Assembly: GCA_029204225.1 (NCBI GenBank)
Contig: CM055092.1
Coordinates: 11,550,310 to 11,614,309 of the forward strand
Direction: 5' to 3'
Origin: Diphasiastrum complanatum
Lineage: Eukaryota > Streptophyta > Lycopodiopsida > Lycopodiales > Lycopodiaceae
Length of the DNA stretch: 64,000 bases
Shown: positions 25,169 to 36,434 of the stretch, one piece after another
How positions within the stretch are numbered: the first letter of the stretch is position 1
Layout of the letters: every line of letters begins with the position of its first letter
Made by a program: the position numbers and the translations under genes
The notes under the pieces: model-generated
What the model was told of the DNA's origin: nothing
What the model saw: the letters and a program-made list of their open reading frames with translations, nothing else
Databases searched by the model: none

Positions 25169-25800
25169 GCCGACTTGTCTGACTCCTCCGACATATTGAG
25201 CTTAGAAGCTCCTCAGTCGACTATTCTCATTGAAGGTCCAAGCTTGTCTACTTTCGAAGAACAACATATCAACGATGAATCCGAAGATGACGATGTTGCA
25301 ATTCAGCAACTACAACATGATGAAAATGATCAACTTCCTCTACTACCTAGAAGATCATCAAGAGCTAGCATACCACCTATCAGGTATATCGATGAGTCTG
25401 CAGCCTACCTTGTTTAGGAGCCGACGACTATCAAAGAGGCACTCAGTCAAGCCTGATTCTGATCTTTGGAAAGAAGCTATGGATAAAGAGTATTCATCTC
25501 TTATCAAGAACCAGACATGGATGATTGTTGAATTACTTGCTAGCAAAATGTAGTTGATTGCAAATGGATTTTCAAAGTCAAGTACAAAGCAAACGGAAGA
25601 ATCGACAAAAGAAAAGCTCGACTTGTCGCCAGAGGATTTTCTCAGGTATACAACGTCAATTACATTGAGACCTTCAGTCCAGTAGTCAAGCTTTCTTCTA
25701 TTCGACTTTTATTATTCCTTGCTGCTATAGCAGATTTGAAAACACATCCAATGGATGTACAGAAAACATATCTTAATGGAGTTATCAAATAAGACATTTA
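25169..25800 (+). pseudogene. Copia family A element 3: linker and RT N-terminus
   Basis: The frame starts with an acidic linker (NDESEDDDVAIQQLQHDEND) and RRSSRASIPPIRY, then LWKEAMDKEYSSLIKNQTW. After a frameshift it continues CKWIFKVKYKANGRIDKRKA, ARGFSQVYNV, FSPVVKLSSIRL and MDVQKTYLNGVIK. These are the RT finger landmarks. It breaks at 25800 where element 2 is inserted and resumes at 31820-31825. The part upstream of the linker (gag, protease, integrase, 5' LTR) is not in the window. Confidence 0.85.
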
Positions 25801-26450
25801 TGTGAAAGATTTCAGATCCTTAAGATCCAATCTACTTGAATGATCTTTGGTTAGAAAGAGAAATACAATACCAATTTCACCAATGTAGAAAAATCAGCAT
25901 CTACACACAATTTGAGATGCAAACACTAATAGAACTTGATCAAACTTGAATGAAATGATTATATACTGTTGCTGTCCATACAAAACCAGCAAGCTACTGT
26001 ATTTCACACGTGTGGATCCAAAAATAACAAATATAGATCATTCTACACATAGAATTGCAAGCAATCACCAAGATAGTGCACCAATGGATAGTAGAACCCA
26101 AGAGAACCATGTATAAGCATGAAATGAGATAGAGAAGAGAGAAGATGACTCTCTCCATGAGTTACATCCTTTTATAACAGGTCCAAACCCTATTTGGCCA
26201 CTTGGCTTTCCCACCAAAATGCTAACCCTACCAATTTTGGGTCTAGATTCAATGTACCCAACCTATTCAAATTGAATCTACTCAAACTCGCATTCTATCT
26301 TTCCCACACTTTCAGAAAGTGTCTATTCAAATGAAATTTAGACTAATGAACTTTGAAAAGTCAACCTCTAAGTCTAAAACAAGTTTTGGCCTCAATATGC
26401 CAAATATGGAAATATTGCAAAATGTGATGAAACTAGTTGAATCTTTCACA
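25801..26450 (-). mobile_element. 3' LTR of element 2
   Basis: 650 bp, starting TGTGAAAGATTCAAC at 26450 and ending AATCTTTCACA at 25801 on the minus strand. It contains TTATAAAAG (about 26177-26169) as a TATA box and a CT-rich leader segment. Confidence 0.95.
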
Positions 26451-26460
26451 CTCCCTCTTC
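26451..26460 (-). other. Polypurine tract of element 2
   Basis: GAAGAGGGAG on the minus strand next to the 3' LTR, overlapping the end of the RNase H frame (KLVEEGV). Confidence 0.88.
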
Positions 26461-27006
26461 AACTAGTTTTAGCATAGACTTTGATAATACTCCAAGTGAA
26501 TTCCTATGCTTCATGAACAAATATTTTCCCAATGCTTTGGTGAAGATATCAGCTACACATTTCCTTGAAGACACATGTTGAAGCTCCACCTCCTTTGCAA
26601 TGACTCGCTCCCTCACAAAATGATATTGTATTTCAATATGCTTGCTCCTCGCATGAAAGATAGGATTGGATGCCATTCTTTGGGCTAATTGATTGTCACA
26701 AAAGATGATTGGGCTCTCTGGAAAATCCAGCAAGTGAAGATCCTTGATCATCCTTTTGATCCATACCATCTCCTTTGTGCAATGTGTAAGAGCTTTGTAC
26801 TCGGCCTCACTAGATGACAATGAGATAATGGCTTGTTTCTTTGACATCCATGATATAGCTCCATCACCTATGAAAATACAATAAGAACTAATGGATTTCC
26901 TATCCATTACATCTCCAGCATAGTCTGAATCTGAAAATCCAAAAATATTAGGTGATGATCCCTCATACAATATGCCAAAATCTCGAGTTCCAATGATGTA
27001 CCTCAA
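26452..27006 (-). CDS. Copia RNase H domain of element 2
   Basis: An open frame from VLRYIIGTRDFGILYEG through FGFSDSDYAGDVMDRKSISS, ISWMSKKQAIISLSSSEAEY, IIFCDN, HARSKHIEIQYHFVRERVI and CVADIFTKALGK. All the expected acidic positions (DSDYAGD, SSEAEY, CDNQ) are visible, so the domain could be functional as protein. It would act as part of a polyprotein, but the block upstream is not in the same frame and contains no RT. It removes RNA from RNA:DNA hybrids during reverse transcription. Confidence 0.88.
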
Positions 27007-27009
27007 AAC

Positions 27010-28100
27010 TCGCTTTCCTAGCTTCCAATGCTCCTAGCATAGTTTTTGCAATAGAACTTTGATCCATCATAAGAATGATCTTCTTCCTAAGAATAGATCT
27101 CCTTTCAATGATCATGTAATGCTCAAAATAGAAACAACCATAATTGATATAGAGAATAGTGTCCACTTGGGATGCTTCACTATTTCTTACATCAATTTTA
27201 CATGTAAAAATGTGACTAGAACATGAAGAATCAAATAGAATGTAAATGAAATGATTCCACCATGCTTCCAACTCTGAACTCTCTGGAAAAATACAGCAAA
27301 CAAACAATAAATGTGAGTGATCAACTTTTGCTTGCATGTCTCCTCCTTCTTTGTCATTTGTTGCCATGTATCCACCATGATACTCCATGAATGAGCCTCC
27401 ATCTCCATCTTGCCACAAGAAACCATCAAACCTTGGAAATCCATGAGTAGGTGAGTACATAAATGATGCAAATCTAGCACCACATGACTCCATAAACCAA
27501 GTAGTTTGTACTAGTCCATCTTCAAGATCTACTTGACACAAGAAAATGACTATGAATTCACCAAAAATTGACAATCTCCAAGTATTGGCACCAAGTAGCT
27601 CAACACTTGAGAACTTAGCCATGGATGAGTGACATAATGAACCTCCAATAGCTTTATTTCCATTAGCAAAATTAGCCAAGAATGCTAGTACAAATCCAAC
27701 ATCAAAACAATGCTCACCAATGTAGCTAGTTTTACCATATCTTGACAATTTGCACACATCCACATGAAATTGCTCAAACATGAGATAGAACAAGTAAAGT
27801 AAACTTGAATAACACTTCCTTGCTGCTCCTTTGACCTTACTCGAGTCTTCAATATTCTGTAAAAACAGATCCATAACACCTTTGCCAATTACCTCTCCTT
27901 TGATGCTCTTGACTAGCTCCAAATTGTCACTTCCCTTTTGACTAGTTGAAGCGCTTTGAGATCAATTTCTTGATCTTCAACTTGATCATCAAAGTCATTG
28001 AACAAACTTTGTTTTCCAGATCCAATACTTGATTTTATAGCAAGATAACATCCATCCACTTGCATAGCTCCATGTACACAAGAAGATCCTCCAAAAGATG
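27010..28100 (-). other. Block B, element 2 copy: unknown sequence where RT should be
   Basis: The pol frame leaves copia similarity after EYQTLMKSET. It reads GGSSCVHGAMQVDGCYLA, NDFDDQVEDQEIDLKALQ and ends VTIWS-stop at 27913. An overlapping frame (27922-26963, 319 codons) then reads ELVKSIKGEVIGKGVMDLFL, GAARKCYSSLLYLFYLMFEQ, ANGNKAIGGSLCHSSMAKFS, DGDGGSFMEYHGGYMATNDK, FDSSCSSHIFTCKIDVRNSE. No YVDD or other RT motif occurs. The 319-codon frame is fully open, while the element 1 copy has stops. I know no matching family. Confidence 0.75.
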
Positions 28101-29745
28101 TTTCACTCTTCATAAGAGTTTGATACTCAAGATCCATTGCTTGGATCCACTCCTCTTCTTTCCTTGCTTGATCTACACTTGTAGGATCATCCAAAGAGGT
28201 TAGGAAAGCAACATAATTTCCAGAAACTACTTGCTTACCCTTTTGATCATATGTGAGCCTTGAAGGTACTTGTCTTTCTCTTGATGTTCTCCTTGGCTTT
28301 TGACTTGATGAAGGTCCATCATCACCACCATCCAAAGTAGGATCCTTCTCATCAACATCAAGAATGTTAGATCCATCTACTTTACCATCAATCATGCTTG
28401 GAGACACCTTTGGAATGTTTCCCTCATCAAAAATGACATTTCTACCAACAATCACTTTGTTAGTAGAAGGAATGTAAACCTTGTAGGCTTTACTCACCTC
28501 ACTATATTCAACAAAAATACCTCTTCTTGAAGATGGATCCTCCTTGGTCCTATCATCAAGAGTAATGTTGACATAGCATGTGTATCCAGAGGTTCTTAGA
28601 AAGTTGACACTCGGCCTCCTCTTGAATAGCATCTCAAAAGGTGTCCTTCCATCCAAAATAGCACTCGACCACCTATTGCACAAGAAATTGGCACACAACA
28701 AAGCTTGATCCCAAAATGGTTTGTCAAGATTAGCACTTAACCTCATAGCTTTAGCACTTTCACATAAAGTCCTATTCTTCCTTTCAGCCACTCCATTTTG
28801 TTGTGGGGTCCTTGATGTTGTATACTCCCTCTTGATCCCATGCTCATCACAAAAGGCCTTGAACTTGTTAGATATGTACTCACCACCATTGTCACCTCTC
28901 AAGCACTTGATCTTTGTGGAAAATTGGTTCTCCCTTGCATTCTTGAACTTGACAAAGACATCATACACTTCATCCTTGCTCTTTAGTAGATAGATCCAAC
29001 AAAATCTATTAAAATCATCAATGAATGTTACATACATCTTAGCTCCACTATTGCTAATTGTAGTAAATCCATGAATATTTGAATGTACAAGTTGAAAAGG
29101 CTTTGTAGATCTAGTATAAGGTAGTCTATGTGACTTAGACAAAGCACAAGACTCACAAACATGCTTGTCATTACTTAAGGAACTTGGAAGACCAATCACA
29201 ACCTTCTTCCTTGCCATTACCTCCAATGACTTGAAGTTGAGGTGTCCCATCCTTTTGTGCCAAACCTCTTGAATAGAAATTTGCTCCCTTGCAACACATC
29301 CAACTTGGTTAGCAATAACACAAGCATCAAGTTTGAACAACTTCCCTTGTCTTTTACCTTTTCCAATCAAGACATCCTTCCTTTTGATCAAACAAGCATC
29401 TCCATCAAACTCCACCTTGAGGCCCTTACTTAGCATTTGACTCACACTAAGCAAATTCTTGGTAATAGATGGAATAAACAAGATATCCTCCAAATGAGCA
29501 TTCCTATTTGTAGGGAGAGAAATAGGAATTGTGCCAATCCCTTTGATTGCACACTCACCATCATTGGCCGTGTAGATCACTCTCTTGTCATCTCCATATG
29601 CCAACAAAGAAGTGAAGTACTCTTTGTGAAAGGTCATGTGTGAACTTGCTCCACTATCAATCCACCAAGGATCTAGATCTCCATCATTAGCAAGCATACA
29701 TGAAGACATCACAAAAGCATCATCATTTGCATCTTGCACATCCAA
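27913..29745 (-). CDS. Copia protease-integrase polyprotein of element 2 (610 codons)
   Basis: From the N-terminus: protease active site WWIDSGASSHM (about residue 27); pre-integrase KNLLSVSQML; zinc-binding HHCC (VWHKRMGHLNFKSLEV, then CESCALSKSHRLPY); integrase core YVTFIDDFNRFCWIYLLKSK, LRGDNGGEYIS and QQNGVAERKNRT; the GKR-like C-terminal region; and a Ser/Pro/charged linker. The first catalytic Asp (normally HSDIHG) reads HSNIHG, Asp to Asn, which should abolish strand transfer. The last 60 or so residues belong to block B. Gag lies upstream in another frame. Confidence 0.92.
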   Translation of the reverse strand: MDVQDANDDAFVMSSCMLANDGDLDPWWIDSGASSHMTFHKEYFTSLLAYGDDKRVIYTANDGECAIKGIGTIPISLPTNRNAHLEDILFIPSITKNLLSVSQMLSKGLKVEFDGDACLIKRKDVLIGKGKRQGKLFKLDACVIANQVGCVAREQISIQEVWHKRMGHLNFKSLEVMARKKVVIGLPSSLSNDKHVCESCALSKSHRLPYTRSTKPFQLVHSNIHGFTTISNSGAKMYVTFIDDFNRFCWIYLLKSKDEVYDVFVKFKNARENQFSTKIKCLRGDNGGEYISNKFKAFCDEHGIKREYTTSRTPQQNGVAERKNRTLCESAKAMRLSANLDKPFWDQALLCANFLCNRWSSAILDGRTPFEMLFKRRPSVNFLRTSGYTCYVNITLDDRTKEDPSSRRGIFVEYSEVSKAYKVYIPSTNKVIVGRNVIFDEGNIPKVSPSMIDGKVDGSNILDVDEKDPTLDGGDDGPSSSQKPRRTSRERQVPSRLTYDQKGKQVVSGNYVAFLTSLDDPTSVDQARKEEEWIQAMDLEYQTLMKSETSFGGSSCVHGAMQVDGCYLAIKSSIGSGKQSLFNDFDDQVEDQEIDLKALQLVKREVTIWS

Positions 29746-30568
29746 ACCATCCTCATCAAGAGTAAGATTACCTTGCTTTTCTCCTTGATCTCTCTTCTTC
29801 TTGTAGCACTCACTTGCAAAGTGTCGTTTGATGCCACAATAGAAGCACTTGAGCTTTTATCTATCCTTCTTTTTGCCACTTGAAGAAGCATCCACTTGAT
29901 CTTGCCCTTTAGACCACTTGCTTTTGGTTTTGCCCTTGAATTTGCCCTTTGTGAACATAGCATCCTCTTGAAGTGTCGATGTAGATCCACCTCTTGCTTG
30001 AAGCCTATATTCCTCATTGATCAAGGTGTTGAAGATCCATCAAACTTGGCAAAGTCTTTTGAATAGCAATACTTTGAACAATGTTAGCATGAGCATCCAA
30101 CAAGCCATTAAGAATCACTTGAATAAGCTCTCCTTCCTTAATGCTTTCATCTATGCAAGCTAACTCATCATTCAATGCTTTCATTCTCAAAACAAAAGTA
30201 CTTGGACTTTCTTCATTCTTTTGCAAACAAGAAAAGATTTGCCTTCTTAGAGTCAACACTCTAGAAGTAGACTTGGATTCATAAAGCTTCTTCAATGAAT
30301 TCCAAGCTTCCAAAGATGATGTGCACTTACCAACTTCCTTGAGAAATTCATTGGTAACATTCATCTTTATCATGTGTAGAGCCTTCTTGGCCCTCTTGTC
30401 ATACCTCAATTGATCTTGTTGTGTTGCTGGTCTCTCCTCCAAACCTACAACAATATCCAAAACATCATTCATCTCAAAAAGTGATTCCATCCTCACTTTC
30501 CATAATGAATAGTTACTTGAGGTAAGCCTATCATTGGCTTCCAAGATGACTCCAATTGAGGTTGCCAT
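29746..30568 (-). pseudogene. Gag of element 2 (one frameshift, one stop)
   Basis: It begins MATSIGVILEANDRLTSSNY with SLWKVRMESLFE, the conserved copia gag start, and continues YDKRAKKALHMIKMNVTNEF, RQIFSCLQKNEESPSTFVLR, TLPSLMDL. A frameshift near 30017 moves it to EEYRLQARG and the basic KGKFKGKTKSKWSKGQ. A stop precedes KLKCFYCGIKRHFASEC, which is an intact CCHC zinc knuckle. The start lies about 600 bp inside the primer site. Gag builds the cytoplasmic particle; this copy would be truncated. Confidence 0.88.
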
Positions 30569-31158
30569 GTAGCAATGACCTGATCTTCTCTTTCAACCTG
30601 CTTCAATGCACAAAGCACTCCTTTGAACAACAACAAATGCTTTCAAAAGAAATCACCAAGATTTGAAACTATCTCACAAATTCTCTTCTAGCACTTATCC
30701 AAGCAAATCAACACATAGAATCATGGAATCTTGATCAACCTATGATCTATCCTCAATCTAATGACTTTTGTCACTTCCTAAGATTGAAACACACTCAAAT
30801 GAAGTCCAGCAACCTCACTATCTAGAGATCCAATCAAAATTAGGGTTTTGACAAAATCACAAAAAATTGACTATTCCAAATCTACATGCAAATGCTGAAA
30901 ATTTGATATGCAATCTATAAGCCACCACTTAGGCTGAACCAATGATCCAAAAAACCGGCCAAATCCAGCATGTGAATTCAAAAATCGGAATTGAACAAGT
31001 ATATTGACTATTTAGTGTTTTGATCTACAAAAGATCCAATCTACAAAAGCAAAAAAATCCGATTTTGGTGTAGAATCCTCTCTAGCATGTTCGAGACTTG
31101 ATATCTTCACCAAATCATTGATAGATCTGATTTTCTCCTTCATAACCTGAAACACAAG

Positions 31159-31169
31159 CTCTGATACCA
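31159..31169 (-). other. Primer-binding site of element 2
   Basis: Minus-strand TGGTATCAGAG(C) abutting the LTR end CTTTCACA. It matches the plant initiator-Met tRNA. Confidence 0.92.
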
Positions 31170-31819
31170 TGTGAAAGATTTCAGATCCTTAAGATCCAAT
31201 CTACTTGAATGATCTTTGGTTAGAAAGAGAAATACACTACCAATTTCACCAATGTAGAAAAATCAGCATCTACACACAATTTGAGATGCAAACACTAATA
31301 GAACTTGATCAAACTTGAATGAAATGATTATGTATTATTTCTGTCCATAGAAAAACCAGCAAGCTACTGTATTTCACACGTGTGGATCCAAAATAGCAAA
31401 TATAGATCATTCTACACATAGAATTGCAAGCAATTACCAAGATAGTGCACCAATGGATAGTAGAACCCAAGAGAACCATGTATAAGCATGAAATGAGATA
31501 GAGAAGAGAGAAGATGACTCTCTCCACAAGTTACATCCTTTTATAGCAGGTCCAAACCCTATTTGGCCACTTGGCTTTCCCACCAAAATGCTAACCCTAC
31601 CAATTTTGGGTCTAGATTCAATGTACCCAACTTATTCAAATTGAATCTACTCAAACTCACATTCTATCTTTCCCACACTTTCAAAAAGTGTTTATTCAAA
31701 TGAAATTTAGACTAATGAACTTTGAAAAGTCAACCTCTAAGTCTAAAACAAGTTTTGGCCTCAATATGCCAAATATGAAAATATTGCAAAATGTGATGAA
31801 ACTAGCTGAATCTTTCACA
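31170..31819 (-). mobile_element. 5' LTR of element 2
   Basis: 650 bp, the same length as the partner LTR. CTATAAAAGG at about 31546-31537 is a good TATA box, followed by a CT-rich start-site region. Transcription of the element would start here. Confidence 0.95.
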
Positions 31820-31824
31820 ATTTA

Positions 31825-32251
31825 CATGGTGCAACCCGAAGGTTATATTATCGAAGGTAAACACAATCTTGTGTGTAAACTCCATAAGACACTTTATGGC
31901 TTGAAGCAATTTGCTTGAGCATGGTTTCAAAGAATCGATACTTTCCTTATTGATCATGGCTACACACTAAGCTCTTCATATTCAAATGTCTACTTCAAGA
32001 CAGTGCAATAGTCTTTTATCATTATCACTTTATATGTGGATGACACATTGATCTTTGGCAACAATATCGATCTGATAAAAGAAGCGAAGACTATGCTATC
32101 TTTCGAATTCGACATGACCGATCTGGGCAAAGCTCATTTCTGCCTTGGTATTCAAATCCACAGAGACAGAAATCAAAAGTTGATCTACATTACTCAGCAG
32201 AGGTACATCTACAATATGTTAATCAGATATAATCTGGTTAATTGCAAGTTA
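31825..32251 (+). pseudogene. Copia element 3: RT palm, resumed after element 2
   Basis: It resumes MVQPEGYIIEGKHNLVCKLH, KTLYGLKQFA-stop-AWFQR, then IIITLYVDDTLIFGNNIDLI and FDMTDLGKAHFCLGIQIHR, QRYIYNMLIRYNLVNCKL. The YVDD catalytic box is intact. Stops occur after KQFA and in place of a Gln in KTVQ. It is cut again at 32251 by another insertion. Confidence 0.88.
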
Positions 32252-33050
32252 GTGACAAAATTTCCAGAATTCACACATGTGAGGAATGTCCACAAGATTG
32301 ATTGATCTTAATTAAGCTTTGTGATTGGCACTATAACCTGATTCTAGATTGATCAACAAGATCTAGTTCAGAAGAAATGGCTAATTCACAATCTAGCATG
32401 CCAATCAACAAAATATAATAGCAATGAGTCAAAGAATGAATAAAAGTACAAGATTTTAGTGTATGAGCATTAGCCTCAACACAAGTTAGAGAGAGAGAGA
32501 GAGTTAGAGAGATAACAAGCAAAATTAGTTTAGATCCAAAATGGCATGAGATAGCTACAAAACTTTGGTTCTTCATCATTGATTGTGTGGAGAGCTATAC
32601 ATATTTATGGAGATTGAGGTAGCTTGAGGTAGAACCACATCCATCCATTCCAAAATGACATCTAAAGTGACATCTAGAGTCTATGTGACATTTGTCACTT
32701 GTCATGCATGAAATTCTACCAACTTTTTACAAGTGTACTAGTTCTAACTAGAAATGTCCACATCATCATGCATGTGTCCATCACACTTTGTGCATGCCTT
32801 GCATGTCACTATGGATCACTTACAATTAATGCATGTGAATTGCCACGAGTTTCTACAAACATAATCATGCTAATTCTATGTCTACAAACTATATGCAAGT
32901 TGCATTTATCAAACTAGATAATACATAACCATGTAGCTCGAGTTCTATGTAGGCCAAACTTGGCATTTTGCATTAATGAGCTACATACTTGCATGGTACA
33001 ACATTTGTAGCAAGCCAAGAAATCAATATGGATTGTTTTTCAATTTTAAT
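32252..33050. mobile_element. Unclassified insertion of about 799 bp in copia RT
   Basis: The uninterrupted sibling at 53113-53150 reads across this site. Here the RT sequence breaks after GCAAGTTA and resumes at AGTTAGCTCTCTCACC, so AGTTA (32247-32251 and 33051-33055) flanks the insert as a duplication. The insert has no coding domain, a short GA run (32488-32503) and no clear terminal inverted repeats. It begins GTGACAAAATTTCC and ends CAATTTTAAT. It could be a solo LTR with decayed ends or a small DNA transposon. Confidence 0.75.
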
Positions 33051-33055
33051 AGTTA

Positions 33056-33840
33056 GCTCTCTCACCAATGAAACCAGGTCTCAAATTGTCGAAGGACCAA
33101 TGTCCTCGAACAATCGAAGAGAAGGAGCAGATGCGTGAGTATCCTTATCATTCGATAATAGGATCTCTTATGTACGCAATGATCTATACCAGGCCAGACA
33201 TAGCTTTTGCAGTCAACTCCCTAAGTCAGATTATGGCTAACCTTGGTATAACACATTGGAAGGCTCTTATCAGAGTTATGAGATATCTTCAAGCTAATAT
33301 GGACTTTTTCATTTGTTATGGAGCAATCGACAATGACAAACTCAATTTACTCAGTGGTTACACAGATGCAAGTTGGACAGGACATGTAGACACTCGTGAA
33401 TCCACTTCTGGATTTACATTCTTCCTCGACAATGGTCCTATTTCCTGGAACAATCGCAAGAAATCTTTGATAGCTCTATCTTTCTACAAAATCAGAGTAT
33501 ATTGCAGTCTCACAAGCTACAAAGGAACAATTTGGTTGGGAACTTACTTTCGAATATCGGTCTGAACCAATACGCTCCGACATTATTACTTTGTGATAAT
33601 CAAAGTGCCATTGCCTTGTCAGCCAACCCTAGGTCTCATTCCAGGAGTAAGCACATTGAAATTAAGTATCACTATTTCAAAAACAAAGTTCTCGACAAAG
33701 AGGTTAGATTGCAGTACTGTCGAACGCAAGATATGACAACAGATATTTTTACCAAAGCATTAAGCTTGGATGCACACAAAAAGTTCTGTGTAGAACTAAG
33801 CCTAAAGGTCAAGGCATTTATGGATTCAGATTAAAGAGGA
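33056..33840 (+). pseudogene. Copia element 3: RT thumb and RNase H, broken
   Basis: It reads GLKLSKDQCPRTIEEKEQMR, YHSIIGSLMYAMIYTRPDIA, LSGYTDASWTGHVDTRESTS, GPISWNNRKKSLIALSF. A frameshift follows, then LLCDNQSAIALSANPRSHSR, HIEIKYHYFKNKVLDKEVRL, DMTTDIFTKALSLDAHKKF. It ends just before the polypurine tract AAAGAGGAG and the 3' LTR. Confidence 0.9.
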
Positions 33841-33841
33841 G

Positions 33842-34923
<1,082 letters not shown>

Positions 34924-35462
34924 CTTATAAGAGATAGTATACGGATCTCAGTATAACCAATAGTAGTTCTAGGAAGGACACCATAGGAAAAACAAAACCA
35001 TCATGTTCTAGTGCTAGCAGTCACGCGAACACAGAATTGAAAGAGAGTGGCCCCATCTCCATCATCATCAGTGTCAATGGCCGATGATAAATCCACAGCA
35101 GCAGGACCATATCCTAATGTGAGAGAAGAAGAAAGGCAATACCATAAGATATGCCATTGGATACAAGATGCACAAGCAGAGGAAGCAGCGCGAAACCAAC
35201 AGCATCTCTACCATCAGAAGTACCGGCACCACCAGTCGACTCCCCATTGCGGACACATCAAAACGATTGTTTGCACCATCACGAAGCACCATTTCACATG
35301 GGTGAGCTAGAGGTTCCACAATCGAGAGTGCTTGCAAGTTTGCTAGCTAGCCGCATGGACATATCCTTCGGGGAACTCTTACGGATGGCACCTCAAGCTA
35401 AGAGCATTTTGACAGATTGGCTCAATTCAGAGCTGAAACCAACCACAAGGGAGCCCTTATAA
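34924..35462 (+). pseudogene. Ty3/gypsy gag C-terminal/pre-protease region
   Basis: Across frames it reads GPYPNVREEERQYHKICHWI and QDAQAEEAAR, then (35151-35462) PPVDSPLRTHQNDCLHHHE, VLASLLASRMDISFGELLRM, ILTDWLNSELKPTT. It matches the minus-strand copy at 63460-63700. A single TAA at 35460 separates it, in the same frame, from the protease ORF below. Sequence directly abutting the copia LTR at 34924 is also gypsy-like but poorly preserved. Confidence 0.7.
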
Positions 35463-36434
35463 TGTGCGGACTACGAAGGAACAAGCAACATCCTACATAT
35501 TGGGGCAACATGGGAAAGTGAAAAGCACAACATCACCCTGCCAATCAAGCACAAGATATTCGAGGACGAAGCAGTAGTGGTAGATGGAGGATCAGGTGTA
35601 AATTTGATCTCCACTACCTTGTATCAAAAATGGGGTCTGCAAGGATTGAAACCAACAAAATTTGTCATCAAACTAGTAGAGCAATCCTGTGCGAAACCAA
35701 AGTGTGTAGTTGATGACATTTTGGTAAAAATAGTGGGAATGCAGTTTGTAATCACCTTCGTGGTGATGGACATACCAGAATCCCCTTCTGCATATCGTGT
35801 TTTACTTGGAAGACCTTGGTTGAGGATCGCGCAAGTGGTGTACAATTGGGAAACCAGAAAACTTACCTTTGAGAATAGAGAGCAGGATGTAAAGGTTGAC
35901 CCAACCACATGGGCAGTGAAACCATTTACACCAAAAGTTGATGACGGATCATCCACCACCGATCACACCATTGATCACCCAAGGCAAGCCAAGGGAGGTC
36001 ACTATGACTTAGAAACAAATATCGTGAGATGGACGGATGCATTGGTGACAATTGACTGTATGGTTGGTCATGCTTGTCAACCTGATTCAGATCCAGAACC
36101 TAGCACATCTTTACACAAGTACTATACCATGGACCCGCCAATTACTTTCAAGGTGAATATGATCAATGTAGCATGGTTGTCTGTGAAAACTATTGAGGAC
36201 CCTATGGATGATGATCTGGTCCCTTGGCAACATGCTTTTACCTACAATAAGGAGACTGAGTTGACTGTTGAGCAGGTCTTGCAACATATGGACCCAAATC
36301 GCTATGAAATGAGAAAAGTACCAGATCAGCCACCTCAGAGATTGTCCATGGCTAAAGTTTCCAAGGTGGAACCTCCCAAGGTGCCCGAAAACAAGAAGCA
36401 TCAGCTGAAACAATGCTACAGCCAGGTGATTTGA
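35463..36434 (+). CDS. Ty3/gypsy aspartic protease ORF
   Basis: The frame is open from the TAA at 35460 to 36434. HKIFEDEAVVVDGGSGVNLI carries the protease active site (DGGSG, where Ser/Thr often follows Asp). AYRVLLGRPWLRIAQVVYNW is the conserved second protease block. A long low-complexity-free linker follows (VDDGSSTTDHTIDHPRQAKG, then MVGHACQPDSDP, DDDLVPWQHAFTYNKE, VEQVLQHMDPNRYEM). It cleaves the gag-pol polyprotein. The same linker appears at 62605-62998 (minus). Confidence 0.85.
   Translation, partial: CADYEGTSNILHIGATWESEKHNITLPIKHKIFEDEAVVVDGGSGVNLISTTLYQKWGLQGLKPTKFVIKLVEQSCAKPKCVVDDILVKIVGMQFVITFVVMDIPESPSAYRVLLGRPWLRIAQVVYNWETRKLTFENREQDVKVDPTTWAVKPFTPKVDDGSSTTDHTIDHPRQAKGGHYDLETNIVRWTDALVTIDCMVGHACQPDSDPEPSTSLHKYYTMDPPITFKVNMINVAWLSVKTIEDPMDDDLVPWQHAFTYNKETELTVEQVLQHMDPNRYEMRKVPDQPPQRLSMAKVSKVEPPKVPENKKHQLKQCYSQVI

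Larger units (their letters stand above)
25801..31819 (-). mobile_element. Copia group B element 2: complete insertion with RT replaced
   Basis: A 6019-bp minus-strand element: 5' LTR 31170-31819, primer site, gag, protease, integrase, an unknown block in place of RT, RNase H, polypurine tract and 3' LTR 25801-26450. Target duplication ATTTA lies at 25796-25800 and 31820-31824, inside the RT gene of a plus-strand copia, and the host reading resumes cleanly (...DIY / MVQPEGYII). The two 650-bp LTRs differ at about 18 substitutions and two single-base indels, counted by eye, mostly transitions. It is therefore among the youngest insertions here. Confidence 0.95.

Noticed and set aside
28721-28993. 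Plus-strand frames inside element 2 (also 29242-29433, 29437-29643)
   Set aside because: Antisense shadows of the integrase-protease frame.
31309-31527. 72-codon minus-strand frame inside the 5' LTR
   Set aside because: LTR leader sequence; the partner LTR has different breaks, so it is not conserved as protein.
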